Source: Nitrospira sp. (GTDB lineage Bacteria; Nitrospirota; Nitrospiria; Nitrospirales; Nitrospiraceae). Taken from it: a stretch of DNA of 64,000 nucleotides. The notes under the pieces were generated by a model. It had not been told where the DNA came from. It worked only from the letters and a program-made list of their open reading frames with translations, and did no database searches. Of the stretch, positions 17,329-26,201 are shown in pieces (the first letter of the stretch is position 1; each line of letters begins with the position of its first letter). The translations under genes and the position numbers were made by a program. The stretch spans positions 62,001 through 126,000 of the forward strand of contig JACOEL010000011.1 in assembly GCA_024998625.1 (NCBI GenBank), read 5' to 3'.

Positions 17329-18849
17329 CTACGGCAACGTGCGGTCCAGGAGGAACTGAATGAGCAGGCGTGTGCCGATCCCGGTCGGACCCTTCGGCAG
17401 ATACGCTCGCTCACGTTCGCTCCAGTCGGTGCTCGCAATGTCCAGATGGATCCATGGGCAATCGCCGACAAATTTACTCAGAAACAAGGCGGCAGTGATC
17501 ATCCCTCCGCCCCGGCCGCCGATATTCCGCATATCCGCCACATCGCTGCGGAGCTGCTCGAAATACTCCTCCCACAACGGCATTTCCCACACGCGCTCGC
17601 CTGCGCGTTGACCGGCGTTCCGGACCTGTTCTTTCACCTGATCGTTGTTGCCGAACATCCCGATGGCAAATTGGCCGAGCGCCACCACGCAGGCGCCGGT
17701 CAGGGTCGCGATATCAATCAACACGGCCGGTTTGTACCGGGTGGCGTATGCCAAAGCGTCCGATAGGATCAGCCGGCCTTCGGCATCAGTATTCTGCACT
17801 TCGACGGTCTTGCCGGAGAGGGTCGTCACGATATCTCCTGGCCGCATCGCGCGCCCGCCCGGCATATTTTCGGCCACAGGCAGAATGCTGACGAGGTGGA
17901 GAGGAAGCTTGAGTCGCGCGGCGGCCCGCATCGTCGCCAGGACTTCAGCGCCGCCCGTCATATCGGCCTTCATATGTTCCATATTTTCGGCCGGCTTCAG
18001 CGAAATGCCGCCGGTATCAAAGGTGATGGTCTTTCCCACCAACACCACTGGCGGATCTCCCTTCTTCGCTTTGGCGCCCTTGTATTCCAGGATGATGAAC
18101 TTCGGCGGTTCGTGGCTGCCACGCGCCACACCCAGCAAGGCACCCATGCCGAGTTGTTCCATGTCCTTCTGTTCGAGCACCTTCAGCCGCACACCGGATT
18201 CTTTGGCCACCGCCTTGGCCTCGCGTACGATGCGCGTCGGCGTCATCACATTGGCCGGATGGTTGCACAGGTCGCGAACCAGCACCGTCGCTTCCGCAGT
18301 CGCCACACCGCGCCGGATTCCCTCGGTCATTTGGGGAAGCAGCGGGGCTTGCGACGTGTAGATGGTCAGACGTTCGACGTCGATCGGCTTGCTTCCATTG
18401 GGGCTACGATAGGCGGTGAATTGATAGTTGCCGAGAATGGCGCCCTCCGCCAAGGCTTGCGCCACATCCTGGACGGGAATCTCCTCCAGCATGGCGGCCG
18501 GCATCACCACGGCGAAGGACGTCACCTTGGTTTGACGGACACGTTTGACGGCGGATCCCAAGGCCTGGCGAAACGCATCCACACGTAGATCTTTTTCCTT
18601 GCCCAATCCTTCCAATAACAGCCGTTTTGCCCTGGCCTTGCCCTGGGTATGGACCAGCAAGCCTTCGCCGAGCTTCCCTTCGAATTCTCCGCGCTGCATC
18701 AAGGCGGCAAGCTGTCCCCCGAGTTGAGCATCGATGGCGGCAGCCTCTTGCGTGAGATCGGAACCACCCTCGCAATGGAGCAATACCAGAACCTCGACCG
18801 CCTCGTTTTCTGCCCGTCCGACCTGTGCGTGAACTTGGATCTTCTTCAT
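17329..18849 (-). CDS. pepA: Leucyl aminopeptidase (M17 family)
   Basis: 506 residues from ATG 18849, preceded by GGGGGGG. This two-metal hexameric enzyme removes N-terminal residues from peptides. The M17 signature NTDAEGRLILSDALAYA is present. Metal and active-site residues lie in VGKTITFDTGGISLKP and NMEHMKADMTGGAEVL. The N-terminal macro-like domain precedes residue 170. The gene lies between queE and nagZ on the same strand. Cytoplasmic; possible DNA-binding roles, known for some PepA proteins, cannot be judged here. Confidence 0.95.
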   Translation of the reverse strand: MKKIQVHAQVGRAENEAVEVLVLLHCEGGSDLTQEAAAIDAQLGGQLAALMQRGEFEGKLGEGLLVHTQGKARAKRLLLEGLGKEKDLRVDAFRQALGSAVKRVRQTKVTSFAVVMPAAMLEEIPVQDVAQALAEGAILGNYQFTAYRSPNGSKPIDVERLTIYTSQAPLLPQMTEGIRRGVATAEATVLVRDLCNHPANVMTPTRIVREAKAVAKESGVRLKVLEQKDMEQLGMGALLGVARGSHEPPKFIILEYKGAKAKKGDPPVVLVGKTITFDTGGISLKPAENMEHMKADMTGGAEVLATMRAAARLKLPLHLVSILPVAENMPGGRAMRPGDIVTTLSGKTVEVQNTDAEGRLILSDALAYATRYKPAVLIDIATLTGACVVALGQFAIGMFGNNDQVKEQVRNAGQRAGERVWEMPLWEEYFEQLRSDVADMRNIGGRGGGMITAALFLSKFVGDCPWIHLDIASTDWSERERAYLPKGPTGIGTRLLIQFLLDRTLP

Positions 18850-18929
18850 CAATCCCCCCCGGTTCTTGCCGTTCAGCGTTCATCATCAGCCGCTCACAGA
18901 CCGCCCCGTCCTTAACACTCACGCCCCTC

Positions 18930-19568
18930 TCAAACGCCGCGCATATCCGGCGCCCAAATGTATTTGTGCATTTGGAGCTGGAACCGCACCGGCAGCCTAT
19001 CGGCCAGTATCCACTCCGCCAGATGCCGCACATCCACTTCGCCGAACACCGGACTCATGAGCACGGTGCACCGCGTCGGGAGCTCGTGACGATGGAGCAC
19101 CTCCCGCGCCCATTCATAGTCCGTCCGGTCCTTGATCACAAATTTCACTTCATCCTGAGGCGCAAGCCGGTCGAGGTTCGGCCAATGCATGCGATCGATC
19201 ATTCCGCTCCCGGGACATTTGACATCAAGAATCACGTGGACGCGTTGATCAACGCCAGTCGTATCGATGGCCCCGCTGGTTTCCACCAGCACCTCGAACC
19301 CCTCGTCACACAGGCGACTCAGCAAGGGCAGCGACTCCGTCTGGCTCAACGGTTCCCCCCCGGTCACTTCCACAAGATCACAAGCGAAGGCGCGAACCTG
19401 ATTGACGATGTCGTCGATCGTCATATCCCGACCCCCGTAAAAGGCATAGGCCGTGTCGCACCAGGAGCAACGGAGCGGACAGCCGGTCAACCGGACGAAT
19501 ACGCAGGGACGGCCGGCATAGGTGGACTCTCCTTGGATGCTGTGGAAAATTTCGGTAATCTTGACCAT
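18930..19568 (-). CDS. queE: 7-carboxy-7-deazaguanine synthase (radical SAM)
   Basis: 212 residues. QueE converts 6-carboxytetrahydropterin to 7-carboxy-7-deazaguanine in queuosine biosynthesis. The 4Fe-4S/SAM motif is CxxxCxxC in GCPLRCSWCDTAYAF. EIFHSIQGESTYAGRPCVFV and the VTGGEPL motif are both typical of QueE. No other queuosine gene is in the window. It sits between the HAD hydrolase and pepA on the same strand. Confidence 0.93.
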   Translation of the reverse strand: MVKITEIFHSIQGESTYAGRPCVFVRLTGCPLRCSWCDTAYAFYGGRDMTIDDIVNQVRAFACDLVEVTGGEPLSQTESLPLLSRLCDEGFEVLVETSGAIDTTGVDQRVHVILDVKCPGSGMIDRMHWPNLDRLAPQDEVKFVIKDRTDYEWAREVLHRHELPTRCTVLMSPVFGEVDVRHLAEWILADRLPVRFQLQMHKYIWAPDMRGV

Positions 19569-19619
19569 CGCCGATTGACTCAGCGGCTCAGCGTCGCACC
19601 GATGGATGAACCGGGGGAC

Positions 19620-20312
19620 TTATTTCCATCTCGTCACAGGCCATCCATTGCGTCGCGCAATACGATCCATTCCGCGAATCGGATTCACAACCAATGGATG
19701 CCCCACCATTTCCAGCAACTCAACATCGCCGGGACTATCGCCATAGGCAAACGACTGCGTCAGATCAATGCGTGACTCCTGTGTCAGCCGGGCGATCAAG
19801 GCACGCTTGCCGGGCCCATAGGGAAGGGGGGCGCGAACATGGCCGGTAAAACGACGCTGTTGCCGTTCCAGTTTCGCGGCCAGCAAGGTGGAGACCTCCA
19901 GCAAGGTGGCCAACGGAGCAATGAGGAAGTCGAGGGATCCCGTCACCAACGCGATATGGTGCCCGGCCCGGCGATGTTCATCCATGCGAGCGAGCCCCTG
20001 CGCCGAGAGACGCGGAAACAGCTCGGCACGACAGAACTCCTCAGCCAGTGACTCCACCTCTGTCTCAGCCTTCCCGGCCAGATAAAGCTTCCGTTCCCGC
20101 AGGGGGTGCAATGACACCGGGGGCGCATTGCGAAGCACCCAGCCGACACTGTCCCGCAGCTCGCGCCACCCGACAAGACCCCGCTTCCAGAGAAAGCGAA
20201 AAAAACGAACTTCGCTCGCCTGACCGGGAAGCAAGGTATTGTCGACATCAAACAACGCGGCAATGTCAGTCTGCCGACCGGTGCTCGAAATATGTGAGAG
20301 TGAGAGAGGCGT
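19620..20312 (-). CDS. HAD-IB family hydrolase (SerB-like phosphatase fold)
   Basis: 230 residues from the ATG at 20312 (MTPLSLSH); a longer open frame begins 63 bases upstream. Motif I is DVDNTLLPGQ with both aspartates, motif II VTGS, and motif IV GDSPGDVELL. The cap-domain helices fit the subclass IB phosphatases that include phosphoserine phosphatase and several lipid-phosphate enzymes. The substrate is unknown. It is the first gene of the leftward queE-pepA-nagZ run. Confidence 0.8.
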   Translation of the reverse strand, partial: TPLSLSHISSTGRQTDIAALFDVDNTLLPGQASEVRFFRFLWKRGLVGWRELRDSVGWVLRNAPPVSLHPLRERKLYLAGKAETEVESLAEEFCRAELFPRLSAQGLARMDEHRRAGHHIALVTGSLDFLIAPLATLLEVSTLLAAKLERQQRRFTGHVRAPLPYGPGKRALIARLTQESRIDLTQSFAYGDSPGDVELLEMVGHPLVVNPIRGMDRIARRNGWPVTRWK

Positions 20313-20403
20313 CATCTCGATTGTTGGCCTGTTGATCGCTGTGATGGAAGGATCTGCGCCAGGTCCGCGCAGCACGCATGAATTCTACTGGACAACTAGT
20401 TGA

Positions 20404-20433
20404 TTGACAAGCATTTTGGACCACTTCTATAAT
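20404..20433 (+). promoter_or_regulatory. Consensus sigma-70 promoter of tRNA-Leu(GAG)
   Basis: TTGACA (20404-20409) and TATAAT (20428-20433) both match the consensus perfectly, with an 18-base spacer. The predicted start near 20440 leaves about 98 bases of leader before the tRNA. It is the strongest promoter match found in the window. Confidence 0.8.
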
Positions 20434-20537
20434 GCGCTTCCTCTGAAGTCTGGCACCTGCATAGTGAGAATGCGCGTTTCGCCGCCGTCTCGCTGGTGTG
20501 TACCGCGCTTCACGTTTCGACGGAGAGACTCTCGGTT

Positions 20538-20621
20538 GCCGAAGTGGTGGAATGGCAGACACGCACGTTTGAGGGGCGTGTGGCGCAAGCCGTGCGGGTT
20601 CAAGTCCCGCCTTCGGCACCA
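20538..20621 (+). tRNA. tRNA-Leu, anticodon GAG
   Basis: Acceptor stem GCCGAAG (20538-20544) pairs with CTTCGGC (20611-20617), followed by A and an encoded CCA. The anticodon stem CACGT/GCGTG (one G-T pair) encloses TTGAGGG, giving anticodon GAG (reads CUC and CUU). The T-arm contains GTTCAAGTC, and a long class II variable arm is present. An open frame running across this gene is not coding. Confidence 0.95.
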
Positions 20622-21016
20622 ACCTCAACTGCCATCTGACGAACTCACGGCCCATCAGCGACTCGCCGCAAGTACGGCACGTTCCCTTCAGCACCATCCC
20701 CCTACAGGCTCCTTTTCTCTCCGACAGGGTGAACCCCGCACGAGCTCCTACGCTATCCGACTCGTTGTGCAGCCTCCAGCCAGGATCGACGGTGCTGCGA
20801 TGACTCCTCTGCTACAGATAAACGGCCCTACTCCACTAGGGCCCAATTACATTCCCAATTGTTAATCATCTCTAACCGCCTACTACGGCTTGGTGCTATG
20901 ATGTGCGGCGTGCAACCTATTCACTGGATGGTGAGTGCGACAATTCAGGCCAAATGAGCGTTCCGCCGCCGCAGCCCCCCAACCCTCTCGCGTCCACGCT
21001 TGGTAAGGAGGCACCT
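20622..21016. other. Intergenic region with a hairpin, upstream of the PAS kinase
   Basis: I see no supported gene. A perfect hairpin, GGCCCTA (20824-20830), loop CTCCAC, TAGGGCC (20837-20843), is the only clear structure. It lacks a T-tract, so it may be a processing or rho-independent-like end for the tRNA transcript, or part of the kinase leader. Confidence 0.4.
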
Positions 21017-22615
21017 GTGGCTGCGCAAGACCTGACAACGGCCCTCCCGCTACTGAGAGATTCCAGCACTGTTGAAGCCCTTGTCCGAACCCTGTCCGGT
21101 CAAGCATCCATCGGCATCTTTCTGTCGGACCCCGAAGGCCACACACTGTACCTTAACGAGCGGCTGCGCCGCATCGCCGGACTTCCCGTCACACCGACGC
21201 CCGGGGAATGCTGGCGCAATGCGCTGGCACCCGAAGACCATGACCCGATCTGCAGCGAATGGTCTGGCGCCACCAGCGCCGAGCGCAGTTTTTCACGTGA
21301 GTTTCGCTTCCGGCGGCCGGACGGCTCGCTGCGCTGGGTCATGGCGGAAGCCTTCCCATTGCGCAGCAGCGGAAGACCCTCCGGCGGTTACGTCGGTATC
21401 GTGCGCGACATTACCCCCAGACAACTGGCACTGGAAGCCCTGCACGCAAGCGAGGAGCGCTACCGGATGCTGGCACAACAATCGCCCCATGCGATCCTTG
21501 TCTATGCGGACAATGCCATCCTATTCATCAATGAAGCCGGTGCCCGGCTCTTCGGACTCGAGACCGCACACCCCATCGAGGGACACCCGTTGTGGGATTT
21601 CTTCCCGAAAGAATTCCTCCACGATCTCCCCTTGGCGGAAGCCGCGCCCATCCCGCCGGTCGAGCGACAATTGGTACGACCCGATGGAACGGTCATTGAT
21701 GTCGAATTGTCAGCGGCCCCGGTCATGTTCGATGGACATCCGGCCATCCAAATTCTAGGCACCGATATCACCGAACAAAAGGTCATCGCCGGGCAACTGC
21801 ACCGGGCAAAAAAAATGGCGACCGTGGCGACGCTGGCCGGCGGCATCGCCCATGAATTTAACAATTGCCTGACCGCCATCATGGGGTTCTCGGACTTGGC
21901 GCTGCCGTCACTCGCACCGGACAGTCGCGTCCATGGCCACATCCAGCAGGTAGTCCTCGCGTCGAAACGGGCTCGCGATCTCGTCACACAAATGCTCATG
22001 GTCGGTCGACAGACGGACGGCGCGAAACAGCCGCTCTCCCTGGATATCCTCCTCAAAGAAACGCTGCGAGTTCTGAAAATGAAATTGCCGGAGTCCATCA
22101 GCCTCCGCGAATGGATTCCCGGCGCAACCAACCCCGTGCTTGCCGACCCTACCCAGATCCATGAACTCTGCCTGAACCTGCTGGCACGGGCCCAACAGGC
22201 CATGACGATCGGCGGCGGGGTCTTGGAAGTCCGCCTCGACAATATGGGTCTTGACGTTTCGATGACCGGTCGCGATCTTCCGCTCCCACCAGGTCAGTAT
22301 GTGCGCCTCATGATCTCGGATACCGGTGAAGGCAGTCCCGCTGAAATCCAGGCGCCGATCATCCATCCGCTTTTCGCACCTCCCCCGACGGGAAGCAAAG
22401 CAGGAGCGGGGCTCGCGGAGTTGCAGCGAATCGTGAGCGAGCATGGCGGAACAATCCGCGCCACCAGCACGGCCGGCCAAGGTACCACCATCGAGGTCTA
22501 TCTGCCCGCAATGCTTCAGCCCCATCGGACAGTGGCTCAGGAACCGAGCCGCGAGCGCGCAGCACCCCTCACGGAAGCGAAGGAATTTCTTGCTGAGCGT
22601 GACAAAGAGCGGTAA
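21017..22615 (+). CDS. PAS-domain histidine kinase with a degenerate ATP-binding domain
   Basis: 532 residues from GTG 21017. That start has AAGGAGG (21005-21011) five bases upstream, whereas the further upstream GTG and ATG have no ribosome-binding site. There are two PAS domains, about residues 15-140 (ASIGIFLSDPEGHTLYLNER) and 150-270 (HAILVYADNAILFINEAG). The phosphoacceptor helix GGIAHEFNNCLTAIMGFSDL follows. In the catalytic domain the N-box Asn is Arg (LLARAQQAM, codon 22187-22189), the F-box is IHPLFAPPP, and the G2 box is GAGLAELQ. DTGEG of the G1 box is kept. No membrane helix is seen. It may be a weak kinase, a phosphatase or a sensor without ATPase activity. A receiver protein follows 108 bases later. 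Confidence 0.85.
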   Translation: MAAQDLTTALPLLRDSSTVEALVRTLSGQASIGIFLSDPEGHTLYLNERLRRIAGLPVTPTPGECWRNALAPEDHDPICSEWSGATSAERSFSREFRFRRPDGSLRWVMAEAFPLRSSGRPSGGYVGIVRDITPRQLALEALHASEERYRMLAQQSPHAILVYADNAILFINEAGARLFGLETAHPIEGHPLWDFFPKEFLHDLPLAEAAPIPPVERQLVRPDGTVIDVELSAAPVMFDGHPAIQILGTDITEQKVIAGQLHRAKKMATVATLAGGIAHEFNNCLTAIMGFSDLALPSLAPDSRVHGHIQQVVLASKRARDLVTQMLMVGRQTDGAKQPLSLDILLKETLRVLKMKLPESISLREWIPGATNPVLADPTQIHELCLNLLARAQQAMTIGGGVLEVRLDNMGLDVSMTGRDLPLPPGQYVRLMISDTGEGSPAEIQAPIIHPLFAPPPTGSKAGAGLAELQRIVSEHGGTIRATSTAGQGTTIEVYLPAMLQPHRTVAQEPSRERAAPLTEAKEFLAERDKER

Positions 22616-22723
22616 ATTCACCGTGGTGGTTAAACGGTGTCGAACGGCCGCCACCGGCCGTCTCCTGAGAGCCGCAACCCAATACGCAGACACTCAAACA
22701 CGAATACTCCTGTGAGGAATGTT

Positions 22724-23095
22724 ATGCCCTCGGTCCTGATCGTGGATGATGAAGAAGCGATTCGCCGACTGATTCGCAGCACGCTGGAACAGGCAGGTTA
22801 TCATGTCCGCGAAGCGGCCGACGGCAAGGCAGGGTTGTCCCACTATCGCCAATCCCCGGCTGATCTCGTGATCATGGATATCCTGATGCCTGACCAGGAC
22901 GGCCTCGAGAGTATTTTGACCCTCCGTCGTGAATTTCCCGAGGCCAGGATTATGGCGATCACCGGCGGAAGCGACATGATCGGCATCTTAAACTTCCTCG
23001 ATGTGGCTCGTATGCTGGGCGCGCGCCGAACGCTCCAGAAACCCTTCGAAATGCAGCAGCTCCTGGATGCGGTTCAAGCTGAGATCGCCGGCTGA
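22724..23095 (+). CDS. CheY-like response regulator (single receiver domain)
   Basis: 123 residues from ATG 22724, preceded by GAGGAA. It has the acidic pair in LIVDDEEAIRR, the phosphoacceptor Asp in LVIMDILMPDQDG, Thr in MAITGGS and Lys in RTLQKPFEM. No output domain. Position suggests it is the partner of the PAS kinase just upstream. Confidence 0.88.
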   Translation: MPSVLIVDDEEAIRRLIRSTLEQAGYHVREAADGKAGLSHYRQSPADLVIMDILMPDQDGLESILTLRREFPEARIMAITGGSDMIGILNFLDVARMLGARRTLQKPFEMQQLLDAVQAEIAG

Positions 23096-23220
23096 CCGAC
23101 GCCTGCCTCATCTGGTCCGTTCGTCATACTGCCCCACTGTCACATTGACTTCCGGCACATCGATCCGCACACTAGCGCCCGCTTTCCAGTCTCCTTCATA
23201 CATACAAGAAAGATGTGATC

Positions 23221-23658
23221 ATGAGGACCTGGTGGACTCCGCAGCTGCATGCGCTATTCGGCGGCATCGTCGTCGCGATCGGGATTTCCGTCATGTGGGA
23301 ACAGGCGGCGACCACCTGGGCCCTGCTCGCCGCCGCCGTATCGACGGCCTTTCTCTGGTGGCAGGGACGCAGCATCGCAGCCGTCTGGGCCTGGACCACC
23401 ATGGGGCTCGGCATCGAAAGTATGACCTGGCCGATCGTGACGATGATTCGAATGAGGACGGGAGAAAATCAGCCGACCGAGGAGCAGATGGAAACGATTC
23501 TGAACGCCGTGCTGTTCGGATTGTTCACATCGGTGTTCTGGATCACCTTCGCCTTCGGTCTGTTCAAGCGTATACGCGAACAGAACGCCCCGCCGGTACC
23601 ACCCCCAGGAACCCAGCTGGTCACCACACGGAGCAAGAAGAAACGGGCCAGGCGTTGA
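23221..23658 (+). CDS. Small integral membrane protein
   Basis: 145 residues from ATG 23221; a GTG two codons earlier is possible. Four predicted membrane helices (LFGGIVVAIGISVMWE, ALLAAAVSTAFLWW, VWAWTTMGLGIESMTWPIV, FTSVFWITFAFGLF). It ends in a basic tail (TTRSKKKRARR). No family recognised. It converges with priA, with six bases between the stops. Confidence 0.65.
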   Translation: MRTWWTPQLHALFGGIVVAIGISVMWEQAATTWALLAAAVSTAFLWWQGRSIAAVWAWTTMGLGIESMTWPIVTMIRMRTGENQPTEEQMETILNAVLFGLFTSVFWITFAFGLFKRIREQNAPPVPPPGTQLVTTRSKKKRARR

Positions 23659-23664
23659 CTCTCG

Positions 23665-26040
23665 TCACGCCATGGCAACCGGATCGACATCGATATCGAA
23701 CCGGAGGCCCCCTCGTCGTGATTCCCGATCGAGCACGTCACGGGTCCGTACCACTATTTCCTTGCCTGCCTCAAGAGGCTGGGACTTGACCAGAATCTGC
23801 CAACAATAGCGACCTCGCGCCATGGCGTGCGGTGCCGGAGACGGCCCCAGGATAACGATGCTGCTCGTCTCCCCACCAAAACCAGTGGAACGCTGCGGCA
23901 GAGGCGAACCGTCGCCGGCATTTGTCCCCCGACTTCCTGCACTCACCACCTCCGCCCGGAGCAACGCCGCCCAGCGACCGGCGGCTTGGGCAACCACCGG
24001 TTCGAGCGTCCCGGACACATCCAACCTCACAAGCGACGTCAGAGGCGGATACTGAAGCATCTGTCGAAAAGCCTGCTCCTGCTGAAAAAACAAGGAATCG
24101 TCCCCAGCGGCCACCGCCATCATCGCATGATGATCCGTTAACCGGGTCTGGATCATCACCACGCCTCCGGCATGAGCGGGGAGAGCTAACTCCACGGCAT
24201 CCACCAGGCCATGGTACATCCGTTCCGCCGAGCGAAAGTCCGGCACGTGAAGACCGGCATCCGCATCCGGAACCCCGACAAACGCCGCCTGTGCCTGCAG
24301 GCCAAACCGGAACAGCATCTGGGTACCGATCACAATGTCTAATTCGCCGGCCGCAAGCAGCCGACTGAACGCCCGTGCATCAGCTGCGCGGCGAATCGTC
24401 TCACCATCCACACGGCCCACGCGCGCCAGAGGGAACTTCCGCCGTACGACCTCCTCGAGACGCTCCGTACCTGACCCAACCGGCTCCAACTTGAGCGATT
24501 GGCACCGAGTGCAATGATCCGGCACGGGTTTCGTTCGCCCGCAGTAATGGCAGCGCACATGATTACTACGCCGGAAAAACGTCAATGCAACGCTGCACGC
24601 ATCGCACTGCGGCATCGCGCCACAATCCCCGCAGTGCAAGACGCTGGCAAATCCTTTGCGGTTCAGATAGAGAATTGCCAGTGCGTTCTGCCGCAGGGCT
24701 TCCTGAATGCCCTCATAGAGCGGTGGCGATAACAAGGTTCCCGTCGGGGTCTCCCTGACGTACTCCCTCACATCGATGACCTGCACCCTCGGAGAACAGG
24801 TCGAGTCTCGGTAGACACAGGCCGTCATCTCCCCTTGCTGAACCGCTGACCAAGTCTCAAGCGACGGATGGCTTGAGGCCAGCACCAACAGGGCTCGATC
24901 GCAGCAGGCGCGTCGCCGTGCCACCTCCCGCGCATGGTACCGGGGCGATTGCTCCTCCTTTAGTGACGCGTCGTCCTCACCTTCAACCCATAGCAATCCC
25001 AATCGATCGATGGGCGCAAACACCGCCATGCGGGTGCCGACCAGGATCGTGGCCGACGAATCCTGTACCGATTGCCACACTGCTGCACGTTTCCTTGCCG
25101 AAAGACCACTGTGCAGGAGCAACGGCCGCTCTCCCGCTGCCGCCAGGGCTTCAGCCAATCGACCGGCATTCTCGACGTCACCCGTGACGACCAACACACG
25201 ACGCCCACGACGGATAGCGGCACGGGCTGCCTGCACAAGACACCAGAGTCTGGTGGCCCGAGCCCCCAGAACCAGAAACGAGCCATATGCGTCCTGCGAA
25301 AGCGCCCGACCAACGGTATCAGGCCACGCTGCCGCCTCCGGTGGTGGCGGCGGGTCATCAAGCGTCAATCTCACGAACACCGCATGCTCCGTCCCCGGAG
25401 TGGGGGTTTTTTTTGCTCGAGCCGCCCTCGGGACAACCGCATCATCGCAGCGCACAACGAGCCCTCTTCGAATCAGTATCTGCAACGCACGCATGACACG
25501 AGACTTGTCGCCCTGTGTCAAGGTATTCTCCGTAATGCCCTTGGAACGACGACGAAGGCGCGAGAGCACCTGAGTTTCAACTTCTCCCAACCCCTCAGAC
25601 AACGACGAATTGTCCGTGCCCTGTTCCGTCGGCCAATACCGAAATTGCCGCCGATCGGCCTGATCGACAAAAGGCGCCACAAGCTTAATGCATTGCCCCC
25701 ACGGTGCGGCGTACCGGTCGGCCACCCACCGGCTCAGATCGATTTGACTGGAGGTGAGCAAGTGGTCTGGAGATGTTGGGGCAAGGGAGCGGACGGCTTT
25801 TAGCCCCTGCGCGGGAGCGCCGAGCGGAAGGCGGTCATGCACCGCCGTGACGAGACCGTGAAGGTGCTGGGACCCGAACGGCACAATCACTGATTGCCCG
25901 ATTGCGACCTGCCCCTTGAGTGAAGACGGGATCACATAGGTGAAGGGCCGGTGAAGGCGGCGCGGCAACACCACATCGGCATAGGTAAGGGGAGGCGCAG
26001 GAACCACCGGTGGAGTTGCAGGCGAACGGTGATCGAACAT
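23665..26040 (-). CDS. priA: PriA-like primosomal protein N' lacking helicase motifs
   Basis: 791 residues from ATG 26040; the frame extends 23 codons upstream without support. PriA reloads DnaB at stalled forks. The N-terminal 3'-DNA-binding domain (VVLPRRLHRPFTYVI), the eight zinc-binding cysteines between residues 470 and 513 (CGDCGAMPQCDACS, CHYCG, CTRCQS), RYHARE, and the C-terminal domain ending in DVDPVAM are kept. The Walker A site is missing (LVLGARATRLW near residue 256), DEEH is VEGED (near 352), SAT is ASSH, the motif V region reads MLFRFGLQAQ, and the QxxGRxGR motif VI reads DAVELALPAHAG. ATP hydrolysis is therefore unlikely. The gene is open and full length, so it is not a pseudogene. 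Confidence 0.88.
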   Translation of the reverse strand: MFDHRSPATPPVVPAPPLTYADVVLPRRLHRPFTYVIPSSLKGQVAIGQSVIVPFGSQHLHGLVTAVHDRLPLGAPAQGLKAVRSLAPTSPDHLLTSSQIDLSRWVADRYAAPWGQCIKLVAPFVDQADRRQFRYWPTEQGTDNSSLSEGLGEVETQVLSRLRRRSKGITENTLTQGDKSRVMRALQILIRRGLVVRCDDAVVPRAARAKKTPTPGTEHAVFVRLTLDDPPPPPEAAAWPDTVGRALSQDAYGSFLVLGARATRLWCLVQAARAAIRRGRRVLVVTGDVENAGRLAEALAAAGERPLLLHSGLSARKRAAVWQSVQDSSATILVGTRMAVFAPIDRLGLLWVEGEDDASLKEEQSPRYHAREVARRRACCDRALLVLASSHPSLETWSAVQQGEMTACVYRDSTCSPRVQVIDVREYVRETPTGTLLSPPLYEGIQEALRQNALAILYLNRKGFASVLHCGDCGAMPQCDACSVALTFFRRSNHVRCHYCGRTKPVPDHCTRCQSLKLEPVGSGTERLEEVVRRKFPLARVGRVDGETIRRAADARAFSRLLAAGELDIVIGTQMLFRFGLQAQAAFVGVPDADAGLHVPDFRSAERMYHGLVDAVELALPAHAGGVVMIQTRLTDHHAMMAVAAGDDSLFFQQEQAFRQMLQYPPLTSLVRLDVSGTLEPVVAQAAGRWAALLRAEVVSAGSRGTNAGDGSPLPQRSTGFGGETSSIVILGPSPAPHAMARGRYCWQILVKSQPLEAGKEIVVRTRDVLDRESRRGGLRFDIDVDPVAMA

Positions 26041-26201
26041 GCGGCATTCTAACAACACCGGATGAGCGCAACAATCACGGTCCTTGCGAGAAGGGCGCTG
26101 ACGGGGCACCGTATTGGAAGCGGGGGGGCAATCTACCGAGAGGGAGGATCAACACATCTGGGCAACCGGCCTCCTCGGAAGAGACCGGTCGCCGTCACTC
26201 A

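Noticed and set aside
20404-20865. A 153-codon frame running across tRNA-Leu(GAG)
   Set aside because: It includes the whole tRNA and its promoter and has no ribosome-binding site or family features.
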